A stretch of 64,000 nucleotides of DNA from Sphingomonas sp. NFR15 (GCF_900103265.1 NZ_FMWX01000003.1:248001-312000); one strand, 5' to 3'; positions 15,537 through 25,452 are shown, counted from the first letter of the stretch. Numbers and translations: made by a program. Notes: generated by a model not told the origin, from the letters alone.

Positions 15537-16613
15537 ATGGCGCGGCAACCACGACTTCATCTCATTCCCACCGAACAGCTCACTGCGGCCGAGGCAGAGA
15601 TCGTCGATCGGTCGCGGCGCATCGATTTCTACATGACGGAATATTCGGTCGAGCTCCTCGCGGAGAAGATGGCGCGCGAGGAGTTCGTCATTCCCGCCTA
15701 TCAGCGCGAATTCACTTGGGAACCCAAGCGCAAATCCCGTTTCATCGAATCGCTCATCATGGGGCTTCCGATCCCGTTCCTGTTCTTCTGGGAGATGGAC
15801 AACGGCAAGCTAGAGATCGTCGACGGGTCGCAGCGGCTGCGGACGCTGCACGAATATGTCCTCGGCGACCTCGAACTCGGTCAACTGGATGAATTGCCAT
15901 CGCTCGAGGGGACGAGGTTCGGGGATCTCTCGTCGTCGCGTCAGCGCAAGATCAAGAATCGATCGATCCGCGGGATCGTGCTCAATGAACACGCCGACGA
16001 CCAAGCGCGCTTCGACATGTTCGAGCGGATCAACACCGGGAGCAAGGTCGCCAACACCGCCGAAGTCCGGCGTGGCGCGTTGCGAGGTCCATTCCTCGAT
16101 CTCGTGCTCGAGCTGTCGAGTTCGCCGCTCTTCGCTCAGCTCGCGCCGGTCTCCGGCAAGGCTGAGCGCGAGCGCATCCGCGAGGAGCTCGTCACACGGT
16201 TCTTCGCCTATGGCGACGGTCTCGACGGCTATCGCGAGCGACCTTCGCAATTCATGTTCGACTACACCAAAGAAACGAACGAGCGCATGGAGGCCGATCC
16301 AGACCTCGTCGCTGCGTATCGCGCACGGTTCGAGCGGATGCTCGATTTCGTCCAGCGCTCGTTTCCCCAAGGCTTCCGCAAACCCTCCAATCCGAACAGC
16401 ACGCCGCGAGCACGATATGAAGCCATCGCCATCGGCAGCTATCGCGCGCTGGAAGAGAATCCTGCCCTGTTCGAGAACGTGCCTGATACCGCCGAGTGGC
16501 TCGCCAGCGATGCTTTCGCGGAGGTGACGACCTCGGATGCGGCGAACACCCGCGCGAAACTCCAAGGGCGCATCGAATTCGTGCGTGCCGCCTTGCTGAG
16601 TCAGGAAGAGTGA
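15537..16613 (+). CDS. DUF262 protein (ParB/GmrS-like nucleotide-dependent nuclease family)
   Basis: A 358-aa protein. IPAYQREFTW (about residues 52-61) and VDGSQRLRTL (about 94-103) are the two signature motifs of DUF262, a ParB/sulfiredoxin-like fold also found in GmrSD type IV restriction enzymes. The DUF1524 HNH nuclease domain that completes GmrSD is not present, so this is a stand-alone DUF262 protein. It starts 21 bases after the methyltransferase stop, and its stop overlaps the start of the HEPN-like gene (GTGA), indicating an operon and probably a protein pair. Function is inferred from defence-island context: DNA sensing or nucleotide hydrolysis. Confidence 0.85.
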   Translation: MARQPRLHLIPTEQLTAAEAEIVDRSRRIDFYMTEYSVELLAEKMAREEFVIPAYQREFTWEPKRKSRFIESLIMGLPIPFLFFWEMDNGKLEIVDGSQRLRTLHEYVLGDLELGQLDELPSLEGTRFGDLSSSRQRKIKNRSIRGIVLNEHADDQARFDMFERINTGSKVANTAEVRRGALRGPFLDLVLELSSSPLFAQLAPVSGKAERERIREELVTRFFAYGDGLDGYRERPSQFMFDYTKETNERMEADPDLVAAYRARFERMLDFVQRSFPQGFRKPSNPNSTPRARYEAIAIGSYRALEENPALFENVPDTAEWLASDAFAEVTTSDAANTRAKLQGRIEFVRAALLSQEE

Positions 16614-17362
16614 GCGATCTCTCGGATCGGTTCGACGAGCGGTTCGGGGAGATCACCGCATATCTCGAGCTGATCGACGGCATCGAGAAGCTGGTCCAAT
16701 CGGGCGTACCACGGCTCGGCGAAAACGGTCCACCGGTCACGGCGCCGCAACAGCGCATCCTGAATTCGAGCGTCTATCTCCAGCTCTACAACCTCGTTGA
16801 AGCCACGATCACCAACTGCCTCGACGCGGTCAGCAAGGTCGCTATGCGTAGGGCCGAATGGGCGCCAGGTGATCTGACGGCGGAACTCCGCCGCGAGTGG
16901 GTCAGATACATTGCGAGGACCAATCTCCCGGCCGGCCCCGACAAGCGATTGGAAGATGCGATCGGCCTGTGCGATCATCTCGTAGCCGCCCTGCCCATCG
17001 CGGAATTCGACATCGAGAAGGGTGGCGGCGGCAACTGGGACGACAACGCGATCAAGAAGATCGCCTCTCGGATCGGCTTCGACCTGCGCGTCAGTCGCGC
17101 CGTGGAACGGGAAGTCAAACGCAAGGTCCGCAACGATCTCGGATCATTGGCGCTGATCGTCGATCTGCGGAACGCTCTCGCGCATGGGCGGCTCTCGTTC
17201 GTGGATTGCGGTCAAGACGACAGTGCGGCCGAACTGCGGAAACTGGCGGGCCGCGTCGCCGCCTATCTGAGAGAGGTCATTGCCGCGTTCGATCTGTTCA
17301 TCAAGGAGCATCGCTATATCGTACCCGCCCGCCGACCGGCTCCAGTCGAGGTCGTCGCCTGA
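16610..17362 (+). CDS. HEPN-like protein (MAE_28990/MAE_18760-type), DUF262 partner
   Basis: A 250-aa mostly helical protein starting at GTG 16610 inside the DUF262 stop codon. LRNALAHGR near residues 186-194 gives the R-x4-H signature of HEPN ribonucleases. Small HEPN-like proteins of this kind frequently follow DUF262 genes in defence islands. If active, it would cut RNA as the abortive effector, with DUF262 as sensor or regulator; this is inference. No membrane segments or signal peptide. The next gene, vsr, begins 31 bases downstream. Confidence 0.72.
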   Translation: MSDLSDRFDERFGEITAYLELIDGIEKLVQSGVPRLGENGPPVTAPQQRILNSSVYLQLYNLVEATITNCLDAVSKVAMRRAEWAPGDLTAELRREWVRYIARTNLPAGPDKRLEDAIGLCDHLVAALPIAEFDIEKGGGGNWDDNAIKKIASRIGFDLRVSRAVEREVKRKVRNDLGSLALIVDLRNALAHGRLSFVDCGQDDSAAELRKLAGRVAAYLREVIAAFDLFIKEHRYIVPARRPAPVEVVA

Positions 17363-17393
17363 CAAACCGGTCACTCCAGCCCGATCGGCGCTC

Positions 17394-17768
17394 ATGGCGC
17401 GGATCGGTCCGCGCGACACCAAACCCGAGATGGTGGTTAGGCGCCTGCTGCACGCGCTCGGTCGTCGGTTTCGTCTCCACCGTCGCGATCTTCCAGGCAC
17501 GCCGGACATCGTGCTTCCGGGCTCGCGAAAAGCGATCTTCGTTCATGGATGTTTCTGGCATCGTCACGAGGGCTGCCCGAAGGCGACGACGCCCAAGACG
17601 AGATCCGAGTTCTGGCAGGACAAATTCGATCGCAATGTAGAACGGGACGAACGCAAGGAAGCGGACCTGCGCGCCGCCGGTTGGGATGTGACCACCGTCT
17701 GGGAATGCGAGACACGCGACCTCGGGGCTCTGGAAATCAGACTTCGCGATTGGCTCGAGACGACATAA
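17394..17768 (+). CDS. vsr: Very short patch repair (Vsr) endonuclease
   Basis: A 124-aa protein with the Vsr core: KPEMVVRRLLH at the start, PDIVLP near residue 41 (metal-binding Asp), IFVHGCFWHRHEGC near 48-61 (zinc/His region and the Trp that inserts at the mismatch), and WECET near the end. Vsr nicks beside T:G mismatches that arise when 5-methylcytosine deaminates, and is commonly linked to C5-methyltransferases, as here. ATG 17394 lies slightly inside the expected family N-terminus: the residues before it (VTPARSAL) look like family sequence, but no canonical start codon is found before the preceding gene's stop. Confidence 0.88.
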   Translation: MARIGPRDTKPEMVVRRLLHALGRRFRLHRRDLPGTPDIVLPGSRKAIFVHGCFWHRHEGCPKATTPKTRSEFWQDKFDRNVERDERKEADLRAAGWDVTTVWECETRDLGALEIRLRDWLETT

Positions 17769-17943
17769 GCTCTTCGAAAGACTGATCGTGGGAAACACGA
17801 CTCGGTCGGAGGGGGCTCGGTTGGATCATCGAAAACAAAGCGAGGTACATGATCCTGTGATCGTCCGCGTACCGGCTCCCATCAAGGTGGCGGACGCGAT
17901 TCTTTCGCAGATCCACAAACCATGATCGCGGGGAACGAACGCA

Positions 17944-19083
17944 ATGGCGGATGACGCAACGCTGGACGTCGTTCGCCGGCGTCTACTCGGCGAATACGAG
18001 AGGACACGATCTGCTCTGAAGCGCGATTGGGTCGACGAAATATACATCAAATACGGTGTTGCACCCGATCAAGCAGCCGCTCTCGAACACGATCTCTCCA
18101 CGGCCGGCGTTTCCGTCAACGAAGAGGACGAAGCGAGCGAGGCCGACGCAGCCGAAGCAGACCTCCCGGCCGATCGGACGCGCACCTTCGCCGATGCGCT
18201 GAGCCTGCTGATGTACCATGCCAAGCGTTTGCCTCGGCTCGACCGTAAGGAAGAAGCCGCTCTGGGCGAGGCGATCCAGCTCGGATTGAGGATCGCCGCC
18301 ACCGACGACGCGGCGCCCACTCTACATGGCGAGCGTATCCTCGCCAAAGCCGCCAAGGCGCGGGAAAGGTTGATCTCGAGCAACCTGCGCCTCGTCGTGA
18401 AGTTCGTCATGGTCCGCCGCTACCACTCAAGGATGGATGCCGACGATCTGGTTCAGCATGGCATGCTGGGATTGATCCGCGCCGCTGAGAAATATGACCC
18501 CGACTGGGGGACGCGGTTCTCGACCTACGCGACTTGGTGGATACGCCAAGCGGTATCGCGCGGGTTCCACAATGAGGGCCAGACGATCCGGATGCCGGTC
18601 CACGTCGTCATGCAGGTGCAGCGGCTTCGGCGGTCGCGGCGGACCTTGGGTCTCAACGGAGGCGGCAGGGGCGACGTCGAGCGGCTAGCGGAGAGCTTGG
18701 CCTGGACTCTCGAATACACGGCCAGGATCGCGCAGCTCGCCGACATGAATGTCGTCTCTCTCGATGCTCCTCTCGCCAACGGCGACACAGAAGGCCTCAG
18801 TGTGGGCGACTTGGTCGCCGACGCCACCGCCCGTCCCGACGAAGCGGCGGAGCTCCAGCGAAGCAGGAACATGGTCCGGGACCTGGTCGACACGATCGAA
18901 GACGATCGGGCGCGGGACATCATCAGACGCCGATACGGGTTCGATGGCCCCGGCGAGACGCTTCAGGAGCTCGGCGACGGCTACAGCGTCACGCGAGAAC
19001 GGATAAGGCAGATCCAGGACAAGACGCTGCGCAAGCTCGTCAAGAGAGCCATTGCCAAGGGTCTGAGGGGTGATACGTTTTGA
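17944..19083 (+). CDS. Sigma-70 family RNA polymerase sigma factor (RpoD-like, defence-island encoded)
   Basis: A 379-aa sigma factor of group 1/2 type, not an ECF. After an acidic N-terminus (residues 1-75) comes a degenerate region 1.2 (LPRLDRKEEAALGEAI), then region 2 (SNLRLVVKF at about 143; GTRFSTYATWWIRQAVSRG at about 189-207; QTIRMPVHV). Region 3 is weak, and region 4 (RARDIIRRRYGF, then VTRERIRQIQDKTLRKL near 350) keeps the -35 recognition helix. It is not the housekeeping RpoD, being too short and placed between vsr and the DrmA-like gene. Its TGA overlaps the TTG start of the helicase gene, so the two are coupled. It may direct transcription of the defence operon or answer phage takeover; this is inference. 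Confidence 0.85.
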   Translation: MADDATLDVVRRRLLGEYERTRSALKRDWVDEIYIKYGVAPDQAAALEHDLSTAGVSVNEEDEASEADAAEADLPADRTRTFADALSLLMYHAKRLPRLDRKEEAALGEAIQLGLRIAATDDAAPTLHGERILAKAAKARERLISSNLRLVVKFVMVRRYHSRMDADDLVQHGMLGLIRAAEKYDPDWGTRFSTYATWWIRQAVSRGFHNEGQTIRMPVHVVMQVQRLRRSRRTLGLNGGGRGDVERLAESLAWTLEYTARIAQLADMNVVSLDAPLANGDTEGLSVGDLVADATARPDEAAELQRSRNMVRDLVDTIEDDRARDIIRRRYGFDGPGETLQELGDGYSVTRERIRQIQDKTLRKLVKRAIAKGLRGDTF

Positions 19084-22000
19084 ACACGGCGGAAAGAGAA
19101 GAGCGCTATGGCGCAGCGGAGAAGTTCGTCGACTGGCTTGCGCGGTATGTCGCGGATGATGCGCGTGGTACGGCCAACCCGCAGTCGTCCGTAGACCCGC
19201 GAGGCGCCTATTGGCTGGGCCGCCTGGCACCGCTCGTCGAGATCGCCGCGTCGCCCCTCGGCGATCGCGCCGAACGGCTGGAGCCGTGCGCGGTCGGGTT
19301 TCGCAGCCTGCCGAAGGACGGGCCGATCGCCTTCAAGGCTACTGTAACATTCGTCGTCTGGGCCCGGAGCGCCCAGAGCTGGACCAAATCCCTGCCCGTA
19401 CGAGTCGAAGTGCCGGTCGAGTTGCCGGACGAAGTCGGCGAGCGTGAATGGGGTCGTGCTGAGCTGGCTGCAGCGCTCGCGGCGGTCGCCCCCAATTCCG
19501 GGCTGGCCGCGTTCATCCAGACCGAATTGTCGCGCACGTCGGACGGCAAGCGGGAATTGACGATCGAACTGGTCAACGACTCCGATCCAGATCACGCGAA
19601 CGCAGCTTCCCATGCGAAGGGAAGGCTGTTCGAATGTGGCCTTGCCGTCGTTGACCTGGCCACCGAGGACTATCTGCTCGAGGATCTCCCGGACAGCTTC
19701 CGGTACGACCGTCGGGTCGCTGCCTGGGGGCTCAACTGCGGGGTCGAGCGAATCCAGGGCGGCTTCGAGACGAACGACCTTCCGACATTCGAGAAGCACC
19801 GTCCCGTCTACTGGACGGTCGACGACGATCGGCCGGATCTGACATTCGATACGTTGGCGCGCGATCCTGTCCCCCAACTCTCTGCTCTCCATGCCAGTCT
19901 CGTCGCTTGGGGAAAGCGGGCGTGGTCGGTCGAGGCGATCCGAGCGAGCACTCCGAGCTGGTCGGACGATCTCGAAAGAGAGGTGCTTGCGGAGGCGGAG
20001 GCGTTCCGTGCGGAATGCGCGCGCATTAGAGCAGGCATTGATCTGCTGAACGACGACGAGACGCTCGCCCGCGCGTTCAAGGCGATGAACGCCGCCATGA
20101 AGATATCGGCGGACGGCAAATACGACCAATGGCGACCCTTCCAGGTCGGTTTCATGTTGGCCAATCTCGTCTCGTGCATCGGTGGCGATCAGGACATCAC
20201 CGATATCGTCTGGTTCTCGACCGGTGGCGGCAAGACGGAGACCTATCTCGGCATCATCCTGACCGCCGCCTTCTATGATCGCCTGACCGGCAAGACGACG
20301 GGCATCACGGCCTGGTCGCGCTTCCCGCTTCGACTTCTCTCGCTCCAACAAACTCAGCGTTTCGCCAATGCTCTTGCGGGCGCGGAGCGCGTCCGCATCG
20401 ACATGCGTATCCGGGGCGACGCCTTCTCGCTCGGATTTCTCGTCGGCAGCGGTGCGACCCCGAATGACGTGAAGACGAAGAGTCCATGGGATCCGGACGA
20501 CATCGGCATGCCTGACCGGATCAGGATGCTGAAGGTGTGTCCGTTCTGTCGCCAGGATTCGATCAAGATGAGCTTCGATTTTGGACTCTGGAGGGTCGAT
20601 CACCGTTGCACGAACGAGGTCTGCCCTTGGGATAGGGCCAAGCCGCTGCCGATCCATGTCGTCGACACCGAAGTCTGGCGAGTCCTTCCGACGGTGGTCG
20701 TGGGTACGCTCGACAAGGCGGCGGGCATCGCCTTGCAGGCGAACATGCGCGGCATGATCGCCGAGCCATCGGGTTTCTGCCCGCGCGCAGGTCACGGCCA
20801 CACCTACGCCACCAGAGCGAACCGACCTCAGGGATGCCTTGTCCCGGACTGCACCGAGCCACGCGGTCCCCTCCCGATGGCCGAGGATCGCTACGCCGTC
20901 GGCTTCCGCCTGCAGGACGAACTCCACCTGCTGCGGGACAGCCTCGGCGCCGTGGATGCACATTACGAGGCGTTGTACGACGACCTTCAACAAACGTTGT
21001 CGGGGCGCCGACCCAAGATCCTTGCGTCTTCGGCGACGCTGAGCGGCTATCGACGGCAGAGTGACGTCCTCTATGGCCGAGAGGCGAGAGTATTTCCGCA
21101 TCCCGAGCCGAAGGCGGGGCAAGGTTTCTGGTCCGGGACGTCGCCCGAAGCGATGCGCAAGTATCTGGCGGTCGCGCCGAGGGGCCAGACCATCGAATAC
21201 GCTCTCGATCGCATGATCGTGTCGCTTCAGACGGCCATCCGCAGACTGATCGCCGACCCGACGGCACTCGCCGCCGAAATCGGCATCGATGCGCATCACA
21301 TCGATTTCCTGGTTCGCTATTATGGCACCGACGTCATCTACGGGAACACGCTGCGTGATCTGGATGCGGTGGTCCGCTCGGGCGAGACGCAGTGGGAGGA
21401 TGTTCCCTCGCCGCGTCCACGGGTCGCCTCGTTGACGGGACGGACGATGTTTACCGACGTGATCGAGACGCTGGAGGAGCTCGAATCCCCGAAGGACGAT
21501 TTCGCCGACCGGACGCACGTCGTCGTTGGATCGTCGATGATGTCGCACGGCGTCGACATCGACCGGCTCAACGTCATGGTCATGCTGGGCCTTCCGCTCA
21601 CGACCGCGGAATTCATCCAGGCCACGGCTCGTGTCGGACGTACATGGCCATCGCTCGTCTTCGTCGTCCACAAGATCGCTCGCGAGCGGGATGCGAGCGT
21701 CTACAGGTCCTTCCGTCAGTTCGTCGATCAGGGCGACAGGTTCGTCGAACCAATCCCGATCACCGGTAACAGCCGGCGCGTTCTCGAGCGGACGATCGCG
21801 GGCCTCGCCTTCGCACGCATGCTCATGCTGCACGAGCCGCGGGCAGGCGGGAGCCTCGCGCTCACCCGCAAGGTCCGCGACTATCTGGCGAAGGCGCCGG
21901 GGTTCGAGGCCGCCGAGATAGACGCTGTCTGCGAGACGCTGCGCTTCGACGACGAGAGCAACCCGACTCTCCGGGGGGAGGTGGAGAAATGGTACCATCA

Positions 22001-22133
22001 CCTCGTCGCGGAGGTGCAGGATCCGGCCAATGCCGGCGAGTTCGCAAATTCCTTGGGGTTGTACGGGGGACCGATGATGTCGTTGCGGGATGTAGAGGAA
22101 CAGGTCGAAGTCTGGGGGCGTGATCCGTCGTGA
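19080..22133 (+). CDS. DrmA-like helicase (DISARM core)
   Basis: A 1017-aa SF2-type helicase. Motif I is STGGGKT (about residue 380), the Walker B equivalent DELHLL (about 613), motif III SSATLSG (about 650), and motifs V/VI lie in MMSHGVDIDRLN and ATARVGR (about 825-850). A Cys cluster CPFC...C...C (about residues 487-515) inside the helicase core suggests a zinc site. The unusual GGGKT loop, DELHLL and the long N-terminal extension fit the DISARM helicase DrmA, and the DUF1998 partner directly follows. Start is TTG 19080, overlapping the sigma-factor stop, with GAGGGG upstream; its stop overlaps the next start (GTGA). The specific DrmA assignment rests on motifs and neighbourhood. Confidence 0.75.
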   Translation: MNTAEREERYGAAEKFVDWLARYVADDARGTANPQSSVDPRGAYWLGRLAPLVEIAASPLGDRAERLEPCAVGFRSLPKDGPIAFKATVTFVVWARSAQSWTKSLPVRVEVPVELPDEVGEREWGRAELAAALAAVAPNSGLAAFIQTELSRTSDGKRELTIELVNDSDPDHANAASHAKGRLFECGLAVVDLATEDYLLEDLPDSFRYDRRVAAWGLNCGVERIQGGFETNDLPTFEKHRPVYWTVDDDRPDLTFDTLARDPVPQLSALHASLVAWGKRAWSVEAIRASTPSWSDDLEREVLAEAEAFRAECARIRAGIDLLNDDETLARAFKAMNAAMKISADGKYDQWRPFQVGFMLANLVSCIGGDQDITDIVWFSTGGGKTETYLGIILTAAFYDRLTGKTTGITAWSRFPLRLLSLQQTQRFANALAGAERVRIDMRIRGDAFSLGFLVGSGATPNDVKTKSPWDPDDIGMPDRIRMLKVCPFCRQDSIKMSFDFGLWRVDHRCTNEVCPWDRAKPLPIHVVDTEVWRVLPTVVVGTLDKAAGIALQANMRGMIAEPSGFCPRAGHGHTYATRANRPQGCLVPDCTEPRGPLPMAEDRYAVGFRLQDELHLLRDSLGAVDAHYEALYDDLQQTLSGRRPKILASSATLSGYRRQSDVLYGREARVFPHPEPKAGQGFWSGTSPEAMRKYLAVAPRGQTIEYALDRMIVSLQTAIRRLIADPTALAAEIGIDAHHIDFLVRYYGTDVIYGNTLRDLDAVVRSGETQWEDVPSPRPRVASLTGRTMFTDVIETLEELESPKDDFADRTHVVVGSSMMSHGVDIDRLNVMVMLGLPLTTAEFIQATARVGRTWPSLVFVVHKIARERDASVYRSFRQFVDQGDRFVEPIPITGNSRRVLERTIAGLAFARMLMLHEPRAGGSLALTRKVRDYLAKAPGFEAAEIDAVCETLRFDDESNPTLRGEVEKWYHHLVAEVQDPANAGEFANSLGLYGGPMMSLRDVEEQVEVWGRDPS

Positions 22134-23839
22134 AGGACAGCAGGAGCGCATCGCAGATCTTGTTCGGTTTCCTTCCCGAGCAGACCGTCGACGTCAAAGG
22201 TGGCATCTGGAAGGTGGCGAAGTGGCATGCCAACCAGATCGTCGATATCGATGCCGAGGCGCTCCGCCGCGCGTTGATCTCGGCTGCATCGCCGTGGGAG
22301 GCTGCCGGGCTGGACGGCAATTTCGTGAAGGCGCTGCGCTCCGGCGTCGATGTCAGGGTCCATTCTCTCGATCGTGATCGCGGCGTCACGGTCGAGGCCT
22401 TTCCGAAAAAATGGCGCTGCAAGTCCGAGAATTGCGGGCGGCTGCACGATTCGCCCACGGCGCCGTGCGCCTGCAAGACGCGGTCCCGCCACGGGCAGCT
22501 TCCGTTCGTGCTCTTCCACGACGCGTGTGGCGAAATACGGGAGCCCTATTATCCAGCGTGTCCGCAGCACGGCCAAGTACGGATGCGGCTGCCAGGCACC
22601 GCAAACCCGACAGAGATCAAATTGTCCTGCCCGGTCTGCGATCGGCCCCTGACCTCGGCGTTCCTGTTCACCAAGTGCAAGTGCGGTCTGAGCGGTTCGC
22701 GCGCCAAAGGCGAGCTCATGGAGTTCAACGTCCATCGCGCCGCGGCGGTCTACACGCCTAGAGATGTCGTCCTGATCAATCCCGCGTCGAAGGCCCAGGC
22801 GCGACGCCTCGCCGATGCTGGCGGCGATCGGGCTGCGCTGACTTGGATCGCAGAAGGAATGGCCGCCGAATGGGTGGATCGGATGGAAGGTGGAGAGGCT
22901 CTCGCGATCCGTCGCGAATTCGAAAGATTGGGACTGCCGGCCGATCGGATCGCAGCCGCGATGACAGCGGCCGGTGTACAGGAGAAGCAGGTAAGGGAGG
23001 TCGATTGTCCGCCTCTGGTCGCGGAGAGGGCGCGCACCGAAGCCGGCCAGGTTGCGCTGGCGACGTCGGAGGCCCGTCTCACCATCGGAGACCTGGAAGC
23101 CAGGGCGCCGGCGTCCCTGTCCGCGCGCTACGGAACCAAATATCCCGCGGCATTGGCCACCGCGAAACTCGAACGCGTCGACATGATCGACCGCTTTCCG
23201 ATCCTCACTGGCCATTATGGATGGACGCGCGGCGGCCAGGAGCCGGGTCAGGCCAGACTTCGGGTCTTCAAGGACAAATCCGCTTTCGTCGTCTACGGTG
23301 ATCTCGGCGCGACCGAAGCGCTTCTCTTCCGCCTCGCGCCGACTGCCGTGCGCGATTGGCTCGCGGCACGCGGACACCGGATCGCGGATGCCGATGGATC
23401 GCGGCCCGCCTACGAAGCCATCCTCGACGCCATGGGCCCCGATCCGCTCCTATCTCCCGTGGCACAGGACGTGACGATGCTCGTGCACAGCATCTCGCAT
23501 CGCGTGGTCCGGCATGCCGCCTTCTTCGCTGGCATCGACCGGAATGCACTGTCCGAACTCATCTTTCCGACGACACTCTGCTTCGTCATGTACGCGGTTC
23601 CCAGAGGGGGGTTCGTCCTGGGTGGCCTTCAGGCCATGTTCGAGAACGACCTTCATGATCTGCTCGAGCGGGTGGTCCATGACGAATCGCGATGCGCGCT
23701 CGATCCCGGCTGCGCCGCCAATCCCAAAGGCGCAGCCTGCGCGGTCTGCCTGCATCTCGGTGAGCCGTCCTGCCGGATGTACAATACGGCGTTGGATCGC
23801 CGGGCGATGTTCGGTCAGAGTGGCTATTTCCGAATCTAG
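22130..23839 (+). CDS. DrmB-like protein with DUF1998 domain
   Basis: A 569-aa protein starting at GTG 22130 within the helicase stop. The N-terminal third contains Cys pairs (CKSENC near 97, CACK near 111, then CPVCD and CKCG around 165-185) that should bind zinc. The C-terminal 130 residues (from about [15 protein letters not shown], ending with [19 protein letters not shown]) are a DUF1998 domain, the hallmark of DISARM DrmB. DrmA and DrmB form the core complex in DISARM that loads on and restricts incoming DNA. No drmC (phospholipase-D-like) gene follows; instead a convergent helicase gene interlocks its stop codon here. Confidence 0.78.
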   Translation: MKDSRSASQILFGFLPEQTVDVKGGIWKVAKWHANQIVDIDAEALRRALISAASPWEAAGLDGNFVKALRSGVDVRVHSLDRDRGVTVEAFPKKWRCKSENCGRLHDSPTAPCACKTRSRHGQLPFVLFHDACGEIREPYYPACPQHGQVRMRLPGTANPTEIKLSCPVCDRPLTSAFLFTKCKCGLSGSRAKGELMEFNVHRAAAVYTPRDVVLINPASKAQARRLADAGGDRAALTWIAEGMAAEWVDRMEGGEALAIRREFERLGLPADRIAAAMTAAGVQEKQVREVDCPPLVAERARTEAGQVALATSEARLTIGDLEARAPASLSARYGTKYPAALATAKLERVDMIDRFPILTGHYGWTRGGQEPGQARLRVFKDKSAFVVYGDLGATEALLFRLAPTAVRDWLAARGHRIADADGSRPAYEAILDAMGPDPLLSPVAQDVTMLVHSISHRVVRHAAFFAGIDRNALSELIFPTTLCFVMYAVPRGGFVLGGLQAMFENDLHDLLERVVHDESRCALDPGCAANPKGAACAVCLHLGEPSCRMYNTALDRRAMFGQSGYFRI

Positions 23840-25452
23840 GTCCAGCGGAGAGCGCGTTTTCGTCCGGGCGGGGCGACGACCTTCAGGATGGTCTTCGCAC
23901 GGCTCAGGCCGACATAAGCCGACTTGTCCGGTTCACCATCGGGTTCGGCGCGGAGGCAAAGCACGATACATTGCGCTTCCAGCCCTTTGAAGCGGCCGAT
24001 CGTCTCGACGACGATCCCGATCTCTCCGAATGCGGCGAAACAGGAAGTGCCGACGGTCGCCGAGCGAAGCTCGCGGACGAGAGACGGATCTTCGACGAGC
24101 ACCACGATCTCGCCATCTTCGAAGCCCTCGTCGAGCAGCTTCGCGACCTGAGAGATGATCTGCGGCACCATGCGCCGTGCATCCTTCGCGTCGACCCACA
24201 CGGGCTCCGGTCCCGCAACCAGGCGTTCGGAGCTGCTGCGGTTCACGACGTTCCCGACGCGGCTGGCGATCTGGAAGGTGTTCCGACAGTTCGTGTCCAA
24301 GACCATTTCGGGAAGATCGGCGAGACGATCCGCCAGCCTGCCCCACAGATCCTGCTCGACGTCGGCGAACACGTAGAAGAAACCATCATCGGCCTCGGAT
24401 AGGGTGTCCAACACCTCCAGCCATTCATCGGGGAAGTCCTGTCCCTCATCGATCAGGATCGCGTCGAACTTCGTCGAAAGCGCTTTCGCCGCATCGAGCA
24501 ACAACAGCGGAGCCTCGTCTGACCAGAAGGACGGCCCCGGCGACGACGGCACCGCGAGACCGGCAAGTCGCGCCTGGGACAGGCAGAAGGAATGGAAGGT
24601 GGTGCCGAGAAAGCCGCCGTCCTTGCCTTCCTTGCACAGCTTCGAGCCGAGCAGTTTATTGTAGCAGAGGAGGATGGTGCGGTCACCGCGCTCGGCGCAC
24701 TCGCGCGCCTTTTCGACCGCCAAGATCGTCTTGCCGGTACCCGGGCCGCCGGTGAACAACAGGCGACGGAATTTTCGCGTGCTCCGAAACCCGCGGATTT
24801 GATCATCGGTCAGTTTCACGAGCTTGGCGCTGGCCTCGAAAGCCCGATCCGACAGTCTCCGTTTCACCGACACCGTGGGAGCGAGCAACGCGACGATCGA
24901 CTTCACGTCGCTAGCCGACAGCGTCGCTCGCACCTTCCAGTGCGCGACGACGCGTTGCATCGTGGCAGGGAAATTCTGAAGGTCTTCCGCCGTCATCACG
25001 ATGTCGCGGGGCGCCGCGGGTCCGAGTTCCGGCAGACGACGCAGGAACGGGAATACCACGGCATGACAGGTCGGAACGGCCAGTCCCAATCGCGCCTTCA
25101 GAAACTTGTGCAGGGCCACCTTCGACGACATCGCCTGCTCAAATGGGTCGATCTCGGTGGTCTTGCCAAAGGTGTCGGTCGTGGACCACCGACCCGCTTC
25201 CAACTTCACGTCGCCGCCCTTCGCCTCCAGAACGATGATCCCGTGCGCCGGGTGAATGAGTACGAAGTCTGCCTCGCCGTCACCCTCACGCTCGCGCCGC
25301 CGACCTTGCCAGGCGACCGAGTGGATCACGGTCCAAGCATCCGAGAGAGTATCCACAGCTTCGGCCGTCCGGACCTCCGATGTCGGATCGTACGATGCCG
25401 AAGGTCTTGAAATCACGTTTGCCACGCCGTCGTTCCCCTCAGCTCGCGTCAC
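23836..25452 (-). CDS. NERD nuclease-domain SF1 (UvrD/Rep-like) helicase
   Basis: A 538-aa fusion. Residues about 55-120 form a NERD nuclease-like domain ([20 protein letters not shown]). From about 225 a UvrD/DUF2075-type helicase follows: Walker A GGPGTGKT (about 233), DEGQDFP (about 333), and GLSRAK near the C-terminus as motif VI. It starts at GTG 25452, overlapping the stop of the Fic gene by 4 bases, so it is translated from the fic message. Its stop interlocks with the drmB-like stop. NERD-helicases occur in several antiphage systems; whether this one belongs with Fic or with DrmAB is open, but the strand and overlap favour Fic. Confidence 0.82.
   Translation of the reverse strand: MTRAEGNDGVANVISRPSASYDPTSEVRTAEAVDTLSDAWTVIHSVAWQGRRREREGDGEADFVLIHPAHGIIVLEAKGGDVKLEAGRWSTTDTFGKTTEIDPFEQAMSSKVALHKFLKARLGLAVPTCHAVVFPFLRRLPELGPAAPRDIVMTAEDLQNFPATMQRVVAHWKVRATLSASDVKSIVALLAPTVSVKRRLSDRAFEASAKLVKLTDDQIRGFRSTRKFRRLLFTGGPGTGKTILAVEKARECAERGDRTILLCYNKLLGSKLCKEGKDGGFLGTTFHSFCLSQARLAGLAVPSSPGPSFWSDEAPLLLLDAAKALSTKFDAILIDEGQDFPDEWLEVLDTLSEADDGFFYVFADVEQDLWGRLADRLADLPEMVLDTNCRNTFQIASRVGNVVNRSSSERLVAGPEPVWVDAKDARRMVPQIISQVAKLLDEGFEDGEIVVLVEDPSLVRELRSATVGTSCFAAFGEIGIVVETIGRFKGLEAQCIVLCLRAEPDGEPDKSAYVGLSRAKTILKVVAPPGRKRALRWT

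Noticed and set aside
18981..22151. Long minus-strand open frame (1056 codons) opposite the DrmA-like gene
   Set aside because: It mirrors the plus-strand gene exactly, has His/Arg/Asp-rich composition typical of antisense frames in GC-rich genes, and no family motifs.
23836..25452. NERD-helicase as the missing DISARM DrmC
   Set aside because: DrmC is a phospholipase-D-like protein with HKD motifs; this protein has NERD and UvrD motifs, lies on the opposite strand and is coupled to fic.
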